Assembly: GCF_003432035.1 (NCBI RefSeq)
Contig: NZ_QOHO01000009.1
Location: 1-45,554 of the forward strand
DNA from: Lacrimispora amygdalina
GTDB lineage: Bacteria; Bacillota; Clostridia; Lachnospirales; Lachnospiraceae
Reading direction: 5' to 3'
Length of the DNA: 45,554 bases
Both the position numbers and the translations under genes were made by a program. Shown here in pieces: positions 35,316-44,733 of the stretch (position 1 is the first letter of the stretch; each line of letters starts with the position of its first letter). The notes below the pieces were generated by a model. It saw only the letters and a program-made list of their open reading frames with translations, made no database searches and had not been told where the DNA came from.

Positions 35316-36365
35316 CTATAAATCATATACACCTGTTATAAGAAGCGTAAGTTCCTTGATAAGATCAATCTCATAGGGTTCGTTTACTTTATTTCCGTTT
35401 TTATCGTAAATAACCTTAAGTACCGGACGCATAGGAAGATCTTTATTCTGCCTTATCACCAGGCACATCTCATTCGTATTAAGTATAACACCACTCCCTG
35501 AAGGGTATGCAGCAATGTGTTCGACAAACTTACTTACGATGTCCTTGTCGAAAAGGTAACCACTCATTGCCGTCAGATACTCCATCACTTCATAAACGTG
35601 CATGATCGGCATATCTTTGTTACCTGATACCATATTGTCAAACACATTACAAATGGTTATAAGTTTTGCTACCTCATGGATTTCATTCCCTTTTAACCCT
35701 AGAGGATACCCACTGCCGTCTACATGCTCATGATGCATAAGTACTGCAACATTTGCTACAGCACTGAATGAATTATTTGATCCTAATAGATCAAATCCGA
35801 CTTTGGGATGTAATTTTTCTATATTAATAATTTCTATTGATTCTTTCTGGTCCTTCAATAACTTTATCTTTCCCACATCATGAAGAAGGGCACCAATGGC
35901 AACCTCTTTCAATTTCTGCATGTTATATCCCATATGAATCCCTAATATAACTGCAAGTACACAAACATTAACAGAATGAGAAAAAAGGTAGTCATCCTTT
36001 GCCCTGATCTCCAATACGTTAAACATTACATCTTTTTGATCAAGAATCTCGTCGATAATAGAATTAACAGATTTTATAATACCATCATTATTAAGCGTAC
36101 CATCTCGTACATACTTTTCCACCATTTTCTTCACTGCGTGTTTACTCATCTGCCTGGTCTTTTCACTGATGTTATCATCTATCTCGACATCCATTGATAT
36201 AGCATCATCAATATATATTGAGTGAATTCCTAGATTTATAAGTCTTTCAATATACGCAGGCATCAGCTTCACATCTTTGGATAACAATATTCTTCCCGAT
36301 TCATCATATATTGGTCTGCCGAGCACCTCGTTCCCTTTCAGGCTATTGACAGATACTAACCTCAT
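35316..36365 (-). CDS. HD-GYP domain phosphodiesterase (c-di-GMP)
   Basis: A 349-residue protein: an N-terminal region (about 1-115) and an HD-GYP domain with H130 (FSHS), HD at 162-163 (LLHDVGK), H185 (LHPKVG), HHEH at 211-214 and the DGSGYP loop at 216-221. All residues needed for metal binding and c-di-GMP hydrolysis appear present. It lies between cheR and the hybrid kinase on the same strand, which suggests that the Che system or the kinase influences c-di-GMP breakdown. GGAGG site precedes the ATG. Confidence 0.93.
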   Translation of the reverse strand: MRLVSVNSLKGNEVLGRPIYDESGRILLSKDVKLMPAYIERLINLGIHSIYIDDAISMDVEIDDNISEKTRQMSKHAVKKMVEKYVRDGTLNNDGIIKSVNSIIDEILDQKDVMFNVLEIRAKDDYLFSHSVNVCVLAVILGIHMGYNMQKLKEVAIGALLHDVGKIKLLKDQKESIEIINIEKLHPKVGFDLLGSNNSFSAVANVAVLMHHEHVDGSGYPLGLKGNEIHEVAKLITICNVFDNMVSGNKDMPIMHVYEVMEYLTAMSGYLFDKDIVSKFVEHIAAYPSGSGVILNTNEMCLVIRQNKDLPMRPVLKVIYDKNGNKVNEPYEIDLIKELTLLITGVYDL

Positions 36366-36538
36366 ATGTCATCCTCCATAAACATTGTAAATGATTCAAT
36401 GATATAACACATTCTAATGCTTGTTTGTATATTTTTAACACGCCTAATGCTTCAGCCAATATTATAATATGGAAATTAAAATTATTCAAACAAAAAACTC
36501 ATAACAATAGGAATATCATTATCACACTATACTGGAGC

Positions 36539-37354
36539 CTATTCTTTTCTATAAATAGATGGCATGATGTATTTAAATCGTGTGTCTTCCATACACAAGG
36601 CCTCTGAATGTCCGATGAAAAGATAACCTCCATCCTCTATAATATCATAAAATTTATTTACTAGCTCTCTTTTTGTTTGCTCATCAAAGTAAATCATTAC
36701 ATTTCTGCAAAAGATAACATGAAATCTTCTTTTAAAAGGGAATGCGGTCTCCTTAAGATTAAACTTTCTATATATTACCTCACTTCTTATTTTATCTGTC
36801 AGAATATAATTATTAGTGTCATACTTTTTAAAATAGTTTATCTTCCATTGTGAAGGTAATGGAGCTATTCTTTCACTGCTGTAAATTCCTTTTTTTGCAA
36901 TATTTAAAATCCGTTCTGAAATATCAGTTGCTAAAACCTTAGTATCCCATCCCTGCTTCTTTTCTCCAAAAAACTCATCTATGACCATAGCAAGTGTATA
37001 AGCTTCTTCTCCAGATGAACATGCGGCACACCAAATGCGTAAATCTTTTTTATTCACTGTATTAGCAAGATACGGGAGCACTTTATCCCTAAAGTAGTCA
37101 AAGTGAATTGCTTCTCGCATAAAAAAAGTATGGTTTGTAGTTATATGATTCAATAAAGTAGTAGCCGCATCGCCTGAGTTATCTGATATTATATATTTAA
37201 AATAATCTGAAAAATTATTAAACTGTTTATTATCCAGCACTGTATGTAGTCTACCTAAAACAAGAGTTTTTTTCTCTTTTTTGAGAAATATACCATAGTT
37301 TGATTTTATATATTCTGATAATTGATTAAACTCTTTATCCGTAATGGTAACCAT
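36539..37354 (-). CDS. cheR: Chemoreceptor methyltransferase CheR
   Basis: A 271-residue SAM-dependent methyltransferase that methylates glutamates on MCPs. The N-terminal helical domain (FNQLSEYIKSNYGIFLKKEKKTLV...GRLHTVL) is followed by the SAM fold with LRIWCAACSSGEEAYTLAM, TKVLATDISERILNIAKKGIY and VIFCRNVMIYFDEQTK. I start at ATG 37354, which has AAGGTGAG upstream; the frame stays open 23 codons more. No cheB is in the window, so how methylation is reversed is unclear. A repeated hairpin lies 32 bp upstream. Confidence 0.93.
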   Translation of the reverse strand: MVTITDKEFNQLSEYIKSNYGIFLKKEKKTLVLGRLHTVLDNKQFNNFSDYFKYIISDNSGDAATTLLNHITTNHTFFMREAIHFDYFRDKVLPYLANTVNKKDLRIWCAACSSGEEAYTLAMVIDEFFGEKKQGWDTKVLATDISERILNIAKKGIYSSERIAPLPSQWKINYFKKYDTNNYILTDKIRSEVIYRKFNLKETAFPFKRRFHVIFCRNVMIYFDEQTKRELVNKFYDIIEDGGYLFIGHSEALCMEDTRFKYIMPSIYRKE

Positions 37355-37385
37355 ATTCTCACCTTTCATTATTATCCCTATTTTA

Positions 37386-37402
37386 GGCGTTTGCAAAACG
37401 CC
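37386..37402 (-). repeat. Hairpin element upstream of cheR, copy 1
   Basis: A 17-base stem-loop (GGCGTTT GCA AAACGCC) 32 bp before the cheR start. A near-identical element sits 28 bp before the hemerythrin gene (40409-40425). Both are followed on the minus strand by TAA and preceded further up by a shared TCTGACAAACC-type sequence. Confidence 0.65.
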
Positions 37403-37671
37403 AAATGCAGCATAATCTGACAAACCTCAGTTTCTGTGTCTTCTTGAAACCCATATTGACCTTGATGAAATGGGTCTTTATTATCCAACTCGCTGTGGTC
37501 GTATGATTTACATTTGGATTTATGTGCTTATCCCGAAACGCTTCGTGCAACGGAGACCTGGAACAAAACTTACAAAATAAGAACAACCTTTATCACTATT
37601 ATAGATGGAGAGCGTTGCTACACTCTCCCCATCTGCAAATTACTATCATATTAATCACTTGTTGTTAATAA
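37403..37671. other. Gap between cheR and MCP genes
   Basis: About 270 bp inside the operon direction. A minus-strand open stretch covers 37383-37586 and ends in ...RFVRLCCIWRFANA, but it lacks a clear ribosome site. The second hairpin region likewise encodes ...MWRFANA. It may be a small repeated element rather than a gene. Confidence 0.4.
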
Positions 37672-39393
37672 TTAATATTTTCCAAATTCCTTATCACTTA
37701 ATATTATTTTCTTGGAACTACTTGTTGATTCTTCACTCTTCTTTTTTACTGGTTCTGGTTTTTTCTTATTAAATAAGCTTTCAAGCATTGGTCGAACTTC
37801 TTGATCTGTATTCTCATGTCTACTGTAGCCATTGTACTGATACGACTCTCTAAGTTTAAATTTTGAAACCTGTTGTTTTAATAGCTCTGCCTGTCCAGCA
37901 AGTTCTTCACTGGCTGCTGCACTTTCCTCCGAGGTAACAGAGTTGGTCTGCACTACTTCAGATACCTGTATAATCCCTTGATTTGCTTGTGCAATGCCCA
38001 TAGCCTGTTCATTGGAAGCAGTCGCAATATCTCCGACAAGATTCGCTACCTTCGCTACCCCTTCCACAATCTTATTAAGTGCTTCGGCAGTTTGGTTAGC
38101 AATTTTAGTTCCATCCTCAACCTTCCTGATGGAGCCTTCAATCATTGCAGTAGTTTCTTTCGCTGCATTTGCTGATCTAGCAGCAAGATTTCTTACTTCT
38201 TCTGCAACAACTGCAAAACCTTTTCCATGTTGTCCCGCCCTTGCAGCTTCTACCGCTGCATTAAGTGCAAGGATATTGGTCTGGAATGCTATTTCATCTA
38301 TTACCTTTATAATTTTCGATATATTCCCTGAGGAATCATTAATTTCATCCATTGCCTTAAGCATCTGTTTCATCTGCTCATTCCCTTGAACCGCATTTGT
38401 CTTTGCTGCTTCAGCCAATTCATTTGCTTGATTTGCACTCTGAGCGTTTTGCCCTGTCTGTGACGATATTTCTTCAAGAGAAGCCGTTAATTCTTCGATA
38501 GCACATGCCTGTTCTGTTGCTCCCTGTGACAATAATACACTGGAGTCTGACAACTGTTTTGATCCGGACACAACCTGTTCAGATGTTGAGTTGATATTGG
38601 ACATTACTTCATTTAAATTATTAGCCATTTTTCCAAATGCAGCTGCGAGTATTCCCATTTCATCTTTTGTATCAATCTTTACCTCTACATCCAAATCCCC
38701 ATCCGATATTTTTTCTGCAACAGTTACTAGTTTTTTTATTGGATTACTAATAATACGGGAGAGAAAGAAACCAAGAAAAACGGCTATAACCATCGCGATG
38801 ACTACTATAATTATCATCGTTATTATGTTTTTATCCCCCTCGACAGTGTATTGACTTGATAGCGATTTACCATTTTTGTTTTTATTTGCAAACAGGTTAT
38901 CGATCGTGCTGTTTATCTCGTCTGATAAAGCTTGTCCTTCACTATGTAAAACTTCAAGACCTTGATCTTCTTGATTTGAAAGCGCTAGAGCAATTACTTT
39001 TTCCTGTACCGGAGCATATTTCTCTATCGCAGTCTTCAGATTTGATAATTCTTTTGCTGTTTCTTCCGATTGTACTGATTGTTCAAAACAAGCCAATGAA
39101 TCTTGTACCTGCTTATCATATTCGTTGATCTTATCTACAATATTGTTTTTATCTTGTATATCTTTCACTAATAATAATTCTCTTAAGTTTACTCGATTAC
39201 GTTGATAAGAAATTGAAACATCAGCTATATCACCTAATGCGATACCATAATTAGTATATAAATCTGTATATAGATTATCATTTTTATTAAGATTATATAC
39301 TCCAATACCTCCTACGACACCTGCAATCAATGCAACGAATAAGAATCCCATGATCAGCTTTGCGCCGATTTTCATATTGTAAAACCACTTCAT
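37672..39393 (-). CDS. Methyl-accepting chemotaxis protein
   Basis: A 573-residue transmembrane receptor: TM1 (about 13-31), a helical 4HB-type extracellular sensor to about 190, TM2 ([21 protein letters not shown]), HAMP ([20 protein letters not shown]) and a long signalling coiled coil with the conserved hairpin tip [23 protein letters not shown] followed by [15 protein letters not shown]. The C-terminal 45 residues are a Lys/Ser-rich tail with no NWETF-like CheR tether. The only chemoreceptor in the operon. The sensor ligand is unknown; hemerythrin next door hints at oxygen or redox. Confidence 0.94.
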   Translation of the reverse strand: MKWFYNMKIGAKLIMGFLFVALIAGVVGGIGVYNLNKNDNLYTDLYTNYGIALGDIADVSISYQRNRVNLRELLLVKDIQDKNNIVDKINEYDKQVQDSLACFEQSVQSEETAKELSNLKTAIEKYAPVQEKVIALALSNQEDQGLEVLHSEGQALSDEINSTIDNLFANKNKNGKSLSSQYTVEGDKNIITMIIIVVIAMVIAVFLGFFLSRIISNPIKKLVTVAEKISDGDLDVEVKIDTKDEMGILAAAFGKMANNLNEVMSNINSTSEQVVSGSKQLSDSSVLLSQGATEQACAIEELTASLEEISSQTGQNAQSANQANELAEAAKTNAVQGNEQMKQMLKAMDEINDSSGNISKIIKVIDEIAFQTNILALNAAVEAARAGQHGKGFAVVAEEVRNLAARSANAAKETTAMIEGSIRKVEDGTKIANQTAEALNKIVEGVAKVANLVGDIATASNEQAMGIAQANQGIIQVSEVVQTNSVTSEESAAASEELAGQAELLKQQVSKFKLRESYQYNGYSRHENTDQEVRPMLESLFNKKKPEPVKKKSEESTSSSKKIILSDKEFGKY

Positions 39394-39411
39394 ATATTAT
39401 TCCTCCTTGTT

Positions 39412-39903
39412 TTATATGGTAGCGAGATACTCTACGTCTTGTTCATTCAGCAATTTGTCACAATTTAGAAGCATTTTAACTTCATTACCTACTTTACCTA
39501 TTCCTTGTATGTACTTATTGGATACTCCACTTATATCCGGAGGTGATACAATATCATGATCAGGTATGGTTAATACCTCTGCTACACTATCCACAATTAA
39601 TCCAATCGATACATCATCAATGATTATGACAATAATGCAGGTCCTATCATTATATTCTATCGATTGTTTCTTAAATCGTATTCTAACATCCATTACCGGG
39701 ATAATCTTCCCTCGTAGATTAATAATTCCCCGGACATATTCCGGGTGCTCCGGCATCTCCGTTATGGGTTGTATGCCAATAATCTCGGACACATACTGTA
39801 TTTCTATACCATAGCATTCACTACCTAACGTAAAAGTAAGAAACCTTCCCTTTTGAGTATCCTCTTCCTGGTCAATCAATTCTTGTATTATTGATTCTGT
39901 CAT
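39412..39903 (-). CDS. cheW: CheW coupling protein
   Basis: A 163-residue CheW: a leader of about 18 residues, then the SH3-like coupling fold (FLTFTLGSECYGIEIQYVSEIIG, MPEHPEYVRGIINLRGKIIPVMDVRIRF, CIIVIIIDDVSIGLIVDSVAEVL). It links the MCP to CheA. ATG 39903 is chosen because AAAGGAG precedes it; 23 more codons are open upstream without a site. It lies 18 bp before the MCP gene. Confidence 0.93.
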   Translation of the reverse strand: MTESIIQELIDQEEDTQKGRFLTFTLGSECYGIEIQYVSEIIGIQPITEMPEHPEYVRGIINLRGKIIPVMDVRIRFKKQSIEYNDRTCIIVIIIDDVSIGLIVDSVAEVLTIPDHDIVSPPDISGVSNKYIQGIGKVGNEVKMLLNCDKLLNEQDVEYLATI

Positions 39904-39979
39904 ATCGCAACTCCTTTCTACTACAATATATTTATGGTTAATATTCCTTACAGCCAGTAAGGTATTATCCATCTTGTTG

Positions 39980-40381
39980 CTAGTTTGTTTTATTTAGTAA
40001 AAATAATCCTAACTTCTTATCAGCATCCATAATATGTTTTGACAACCATTCAACTAGATATGCAAGTAAATCAGCATAAAACTCGTATGATTTTTCAATT
40101 TCAAAGACATTCAGTTGTGACATCTTGTATCTTAATTGCTGATGTTGCAATATATGTTCTTTCATGGTTGGATAACAACTCTTTTTCATAAGTTCTTCTT
40201 CATATTCAAGGTGTTCTATAATATACCGGTCCAATTCAATAACCACCTCGTAGACATTTGAAAATTTATCATCATAATTATTTAATAATGCAGCAACTAT
40301 GTATATTAGTTCTATTAGTTTTTTATGCTGCTCATCTATAACATAATCTTGTACACTAAAATTCTCGCTCCAGGTAAACAT
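39980..40381 (-). CDS. Bacteriohemerythrin
   Basis: A 133-residue four-helix protein with every di-iron ligand of hemerythrin in place: H19, H57, E61 (HxxxE), H76, H80 (HxxxH), H116 and D121 (HxxxxD). It binds O2 reversibly and in bacteria serves oxygen sensing, delivery or detoxification. It sits between cheA and cheW in a chemosensory operon, which argues for oxygen sensing or local oxygen buffering for the receptor complex. A repeated hairpin lies 28 bp upstream, and GGGGG-rich ribosome site precedes ATG. Confidence 0.94.
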   Translation of the reverse strand: MFTWSENFSVQDYVIDEQHKKLIELIYIVAALLNNYDDKFSNVYEVVIELDRYIIEHLEYEEELMKKSCYPTMKEHILQHQQLRYKMSQLNVFEIEKSYEFYADLLAYLVEWLSKHIMDADKKLGLFLLNKTN

Positions 40382-40408
40382 CTTACCCCCTAGTAAATAT
40401 TATTCTTA

Positions 40409-40425
40409 GGCGTTTGCGAAACGCC
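40409..40425 (-). repeat. Hairpin element upstream of hemerythrin, copy 2
   Basis: GGCGTTT GCG AAACGCC, one base different from the copy before cheR. The 150 bp between it and cheA otherwise hold no gene. Confidence 0.65.
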
Positions 40426-40582
40426 ACATACCTTGATTTTACTGGCTTTTTTACTCTTAAAAATAGAATAACCCCTCAGCTTTCATTGGCAGATGTTTTT
40501 TCAGATTGCCAAGATATTTATGAATCTGACAAACCCGAGTTCTTATCTCTACTTCGTCAGGGATGAAACTGGTAAATATACT

Positions 40583-42655
40583 TTAATTAATATTACCTTT
40601 TAAAAGCCCTTCAATATCTAAAATTAAACTGATATTACCATCCCCTAATATTGTACATCCGCTTAGCCCTACTATTTTTTTTCTTTGTTTAATGTAGCTA
40701 GGCAGTGCTTTTACTACTACTTGTTGCTGTCCTAATAATTGATCCACAAAGATACAAAGTTTTTTTTCTTCATGCTCTAACATAATAACAATTCCTTCAT
40801 CTAATCGGATTACATCTGTTTTTATTCTATAAAACTCATGTATTCTTAGGATAGGATGACACTGACCTCTAACCATTATCATTTCATTCCCATCTGGATC
40901 ACAAATAATATCTGCGAGATTTGCTCTAAAAGACTCTTTAATTGATGTTGTCGGAATGGTATAACGAGATTTTCCAACGCATACATTCATTCCATCAACA
41001 ATAGCCAATGTTAGCGGAATTTTAAAAGTAACTGTTGTACCCAGATCTTCTGTGCTGTTTATCGACACAGTGCCTCCGATGGTCTCAATATTTCTTACAA
41101 CTACATCCATACCAACGCCACGACCAGAGAATTCAGTAATATTCTCACATGTAGAGAAGCCTGGCAGTAAAATCAAATTATATATTTCGCTAATAGACAT
41201 TTCCTCTTCGGGCTTATAAAGCAAACCTTTTTTCTTCGCTTTATCAATTATTTTTCTTTTATTTAGTCCCCTCCCATCATCTTTGACAGTAATAAGTACA
41301 TCACTACCTGCATGCCTGGCTTCTAAAATAATCCTACCTTCTTGGGGTTTTCCTTTTAACAATCTATCTTCCTTTGATTCAATACCATGATCAATTGCAT
41401 TTCGGATCAAATGCATCAATGGGTCCGAAATATGATCAATTATATTTTTATCCACTTCTGTTTCTTCACCGATCATTTCAAATTTTACTTCTTTATCCAA
41501 CTTTTTGCACATATCCCTTACGATTCGATGCATCTTATAGAATATCGTAGAAAGAGGTACCATTCGTATCGACATTACAACATCTTGCAGTTCATCAGTA
41601 ATTTTATGGAGTTGTCTTACTGACTTATCAAAATTATTTAACTCCAATCCTTTAAGATCCGGGTTTTGAGTAACCATTGCTTCGGCAATAACTAATTCAC
41701 CAATTAAATCCATTAACCGATCAGTTTTTGATAGATTGACACTAATCATTCCTTGATTTTTAGTAGAATGTAAATGATTCTGTACACTCAACTCTTTATT
41801 GGTTATAAGCTCCTGTTTTAGTAAGTTAGTCTGGCATTGTGAAGAGTTGTCATTTTGAGCTTCAATCATATTCACAATGTCATTTTGAGCAGATAATTCC
41901 AGATTTTTCACGGAAACCGTATTCTCAAGTAATTCCCGAATAGATTCAATACTTGTTAATGTTTTAAAAGATATTTTAAATCCCTCTTTTTTGATTTGCT
42001 CTATTGTAGTATCATCATCAATTATATTTTCAGGATAATAACTTAAATCAGAGGTAATATCGGAAAGCATATGAATAATAGAAAAAGCTCGTATGTTTTC
42101 CATCTCACAACCATCCTCGAAAAAAATAACAACTTCATATTTTCGTTTATCAGATAAGTCTGTTTCTTTTACTGAATTTATGAAGGGTTTATGCATAGCA
42201 GGTTGTGAAATACTATTGTCTTTTTTTGAAATGTAGCAGTCTCCATTTAATTCTTTAAGATTGATTAGAAATTGCTTTATACCATCAATTATTTCTTTGG
42301 CATCTCCATCTGCTGGACAGCTTTTTTCAATCTTTGACAATTCATTTTTAATGAAATCTACAGACTCAAGAACAATATCACTTAAGGCTTGGTAGTCAAC
42401 CTGTTCAGGCTCATTTTCTCGGAGATAATAGAACAAATCTTCAACAACATGTGAAAGCTCTGAGATATTGTTAAATAGCATCATAGCTGAAGAGCCCTTT
42501 ATGGTATGCATAATTCTAAAACTTTCATCAATTGATAGTAAAAATTGATTACTTTTTTCTCCATGAAGAATTAATTCTTCCATTTGTTCAATTAAATGAT
42601 TTGTCTCAAAAGTATACATATCTAGCATTGGCTCATTTATAATTGTATCCGCCAT
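40583..42655 (-). CDS. cheA: Chemotaxis histidine kinase CheA
   Basis: A 690-residue CheA. P1 (Hpt) carries the phosphorylated His at residue 50 (MHTIKGSSAMM). A diverged P2/linker spans roughly 140-290. P3 dimer helices begin near LMDLIGELVIAEAMV. P4 ATPase has DPLMHLIRNAIDHGIE, VKDDGRGLN and FSGRGVGMDVV. P5 is a CheW-like domain to the end. The protein autophosphorylates under MCP/CheW control and passes phosphate to the CheY encoded just upstream. AGGAGAGG precedes ATG 42655. Confidence 0.95.
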   Translation of the reverse strand: MADTIINEPMLDMYTFETNHLIEQMEELILHGEKSNQFLLSIDESFRIMHTIKGSSAMMLFNNISELSHVVEDLFYYLRENEPEQVDYQALSDIVLESVDFIKNELSKIEKSCPADGDAKEIIDGIKQFLINLKELNGDCYISKKDNSISQPAMHKPFINSVKETDLSDKRKYEVVIFFEDGCEMENIRAFSIIHMLSDITSDLSYYPENIIDDDTTIEQIKKEGFKISFKTLTSIESIRELLENTVSVKNLELSAQNDIVNMIEAQNDNSSQCQTNLLKQELITNKELSVQNHLHSTKNQGMISVNLSKTDRLMDLIGELVIAEAMVTQNPDLKGLELNNFDKSVRQLHKITDELQDVVMSIRMVPLSTIFYKMHRIVRDMCKKLDKEVKFEMIGEETEVDKNIIDHISDPLMHLIRNAIDHGIESKEDRLLKGKPQEGRIILEARHAGSDVLITVKDDGRGLNKRKIIDKAKKKGLLYKPEEEMSISEIYNLILLPGFSTCENITEFSGRGVGMDVVVRNIETIGGTVSINSTEDLGTTVTFKIPLTLAIVDGMNVCVGKSRYTIPTTSIKESFRANLADIICDPDGNEMIMVRGQCHPILRIHEFYRIKTDVIRLDEGIVIMLEHEEKKLCIFVDQLLGQQQVVVKALPSYIKQRKKIVGLSGCTILGDGNISLILDIEGLLKGNIN

Positions 42656-42700
42656 CTTATACCTCTCCTGCCTTATTTTGCTTAATAAAATGCTATACTT

Positions 42701-43066
42701 TTATTGTTTTGCTGTTACCAATTTTAGTGATTTTTCTATAAACGATTCATTAAAAGGTTTTAATATAAATGCGACCGCACCAGCTCTTATGGCCTCTCCT
42801 ACTTTATCCTTATGTCCTAAAGATGTGATCATAATTATTCTGGCATTATTGTCTAGACTTTTTATCATCTTAAGAGCATCAATACCATTTAACTCCTGCA
42901 TTGTAATATCCATTGTGACAATATCGGGCTTTAATTGCCTGTATAGCTTTACAGCAGCTAGTCCATTTTCAGCCTCTCCTATAACTTCGAAGCCACTTTT
43001 TTCAATAATTCTTCTTAAAGACAATCTCATAAATGCAGCATCATCAACAATTAATACTTTTTTCAA
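42701..43066 (-). CDS. cheY: CheY-type single-domain response regulator
   Basis: A 121-residue receiver with D8/D9, phosphorylated D53 (IVTMDITM), Thr/Ser in IIMITSLG and Lys in FILKPF. It starts with TTG at 43066, seven bases after AGGAGAG. First gene of the operon and followed by cheA after about 45 bp. The ITMQELNGIDALKMIK segment is that of the short CheY proteins of clostridia. Its output target (flagellar switch or another process) is not in the window. Confidence 0.93.
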   Translation of the reverse strand: MKKVLIVDDAAFMRLSLRRIIEKSGFEVIGEAENGLAAVKLYRQLKPDIVTMDITMQELNGIDALKMIKSLDNNARIIMITSLGHKDKVGEAIRAGAVAFILKPFNESFIEKSLKLVTAKQ

Positions 43067-43230
43067 ATTCTCACTCTCCTGTGCTTTTTGTTATAATCTG
43101 ATTATAGTTAATAACTTCACATAGTTGTAGTGTCACAAGTCACAATCGTCAATGCAAAAAGCATTATATAAATCTTAAAAATGCAAATGGCATGGGAAGA
43201 AGCTACATTATTTAACCATAAACATCCTTA
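43067..43230. other. Upstream region of the che operon
   Basis: On the minus strand ACTATAATC (TATAAT near 43102) could be the -10 of the operon promoter; the -35 is weak. No flagellar sigma-28 (GCCGATAA-type) signature was recognised. Confidence 0.35.
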
Positions 43231-43489
43231 GGGCAATAAAAGGCCATCCTGCGTAAACTTGATTTTTCAAGGGAGCAATTTGAAAAAAGACTTGAAGATT
43301 TTAGTGAAGGCCAAAAGAAAAAAGTTCTAATTGCAAAAAGCCTTTGCGAACAAGCGCATCTGTATATCTGGGATGAGCCATCAAATTATATCGATGTCCT
43401 GTCTCGAATGCAGATTGAAACCTTACTGCTTGAATATCAACCAACATACCCATTCAGCTCCCCCTATAACTCCAAGTTTACCGGCTTAA
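43231..43489 (+). pseudogene. ABC-F ribosome-protection ATPase fragment (Lsa/VmlR-like)
   Basis: The plus strand reads LRKLDFSREQFEKRLEDFSE, GQKKKVLIAKSLCEQAHLYI and WDEPSNYIDVLSRMQIETLL, then LEYQPT. The ABC signature (FSEGQKKKV) and Walker B (IWDEP) of the second ATPase domain are there, but Walker A and the rest of a roughly 500-residue protein are missing. The frame leaves the family after QPT. A relaxase fragment follows directly. Confidence 0.8.
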
Positions 43490-43651
43490 ACTAATACCGA
43501 CTTGCTTTCAAAGAAGAAAAAGGCATACGGGCAGTACCATTCAGCGAAAAAAGAAATGCAAGATATTTTGACTGCCAAGGCAAATATCGACCGCCTTTTA
43601 GGACTGGAACAGGAACAAAAGGCAAAAGAAAAATCACAGGAACAGCGGTAA
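43490..43651 (+). pseudogene. Mobilization relaxase C-terminal fragment
   Basis: TDLLSKKKKAYGQYHSAKKE, then MQDILTAKANIDRLLGLEQE and a Lys/Gln-rich end before TAA. This matches the C-terminus of relaxase/mobilization nucleases in clostridial conjugative elements. Only about 50 residues remain, marking the edge of a lost mobile element. Confidence 0.65.
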
Positions 43652-43710
43652 GCTGCTCTGTGATTTTATCAGCTCCCAAAGGGAGCGTAGCACGATGATT
43701 TATCATCGTT

Positions 43711-44148
43711 TCAGTGGAGATTGGGGATACTCCCCAACAAGCAAAAGCATACGGTGGTCACCCGTATGCCCTGCTTGCCACTTTTGTTTGCAAACATATC
43801 ACTGATTTCCGTCGTTGGATTTCCAGGTGTTTCTATATGAATCAATCGTGTATTGGGACGAATTGCAGCACGTATCGCCTCTGTATCAGTTGAATCTACA
43901 AAGGTTACCTCTATATTATACTTTTCCGGCAAAAACTTACGAAACAACAAATTTGTTGCACTGTAGCAGACTTCGGAGACAACTGCGTGATCACCAGTGT
44001 TCAAAAACGGTACAAATACACCAGTAAGCGCCGCAACACCACTTGCAAATATTGCGCAGTCTTCTGCATCAGTTAGAGCACAGAGTTTGTCTTGTAAAAC
44101 CATTTGGTTAACATTGCGATTTCGAGCATAAATATTGCTTTCTACCAC
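43711..44148 (-). pseudogene. Cys/Met-metabolism PLP enzyme, internal fragment
   Basis: NVNQMVLQDKLCALTDAEDC, then FASGVAALTGVFVPFLNTGD, HAVVSEVCYSATNLLFRKF and PNTRLIHIETPGNPTTEISD. This is the first half of the large PLP domain of cystathionine/methionine gamma-lyases, missing the N-terminal about 45 residues and everything from the aspartate and PLP-lysine onward. It ends in an unrelated tail. The gene was divergent from the LysR fragment at 44262. Confidence 0.82.
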
Positions 44149-44182
44149 GGTATAATCAATCTGTAAAACAAATGGTTTTGAT

Positions 44183-44211
44183 TATATCAATCACTTTTTT
44201 TGATTGATATA
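44183..44211. promoter_or_regulatory. Perfect 11-bp inverted repeat, orphaned LysR operator
   Basis: TATATCAATCA (44183-44193) and TGATTGATATA (44201-44211) are exact reverse complements around CTTTTTT. They lie between two divergent truncated genes, a LysR start and a PLP enzyme, so the regulated genes are dead but the operator survives. Confidence 0.65.
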
Positions 44212-44261
44212 GTCACCAAAATATTGTATTATGAAACCATTGAATACATTGGGAGGCTGTC

Positions 44262-44343
44262 ATGGAAATTCGGAATCTAAATACCTTTTTGAAAGTAGCT
44301 GCTCTGCAAAACTTTACACAGGCAAGTCGGGAGCTAGGTTAAT
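44262..44343 (+). pseudogene. LysR regulator, first 26 residues only
   Basis: MEIRNLNTFLKVAALQNFTQ then ASRELG and a stop. This is the start of a LysR helix-turn-helix, cut in the middle of the DNA-binding domain. GGGAGG precedes the ATG. Confidence 0.75.
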
Positions 44344-44402
44344 TTGACTTTTTGATGTAAGTATGATATTTTTAATTTATATTATTATTTTGCCGTCGGG
44401 TA

Positions 44403-44460
44403 AACGTCTTGACACCATTCCATTAGGCCTTAGAAGGAATGGGTGTTAAGGCGTTTTTTT
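44403..44460 (+). terminator. Strong intrinsic terminator
   Basis: AACGTCTTGACACC.TTCC pairs with GGAATGGGTGTTAAGGCGTT and is followed by seven T. It lies downstream of the LysR stub, probably belonging to a gene removed by the rearrangement. Confidence 0.8.
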
Positions 44461-44513
44461 ATTGGAGGTATATTCTAAACAGCTCGGTGTATCAAGTAAG
44501 GAGGAAAAGAATC

Positions 44514-44674
44514 ATGTTTAGAGAAATGCGTAGGACTGATAGAAAGTACTTCAAAAGTATAGTCCAGAGTACTTGGAAAATGGAGAAAAATATATTTCTG
44601 CTTCAATGAAAAATGTAACGGTCTATGAATTTGAGATTTTATCTATGACCGGCAAGGCAAGAAAAAATAGTTAG
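44514..44674 (+). pseudogene. Pyridoxamine-5'-phosphate-oxidase-like protein, deleted core
   Basis: After AAGGAGG, MFREMRRTDRK is the usual start of PNPOx-like flavin-binding proteins. In another frame EYLENGEKYISASMKNVTV then YEFEILSMTGKARKNS and stop gives the family C-terminus. The flavin-binding middle (about 100 residues) is missing. It is an internal deletion with frameshift. Confidence 0.6.
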
Positions 44675-44733
44675 ATCAATTTGTATATAATAAAAAATTG
44701 CAAAAATAGAGAATTGTTTGAGGAGGCTAAACT

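Noticed and set aside
37383-37586. 67-codon ORF between cheR and MCP
   Set aside because: No convincing ribosome site; its end overlaps the repeated hairpin, and composition looks like repeat-derived sequence.
37994-38854. Long plus-strand open frames opposite the MCP gene
   Set aside because: Typical antisense shadows of a codon-biased coiled-coil gene; no start signals.
37386-40425. c-di-GMP (GEMM) riboswitch ahead of cheR or hemerythrin
   Set aside because: The repeated hairpins lack the GEMM core sequences; they are kept only as unexplained repeats.
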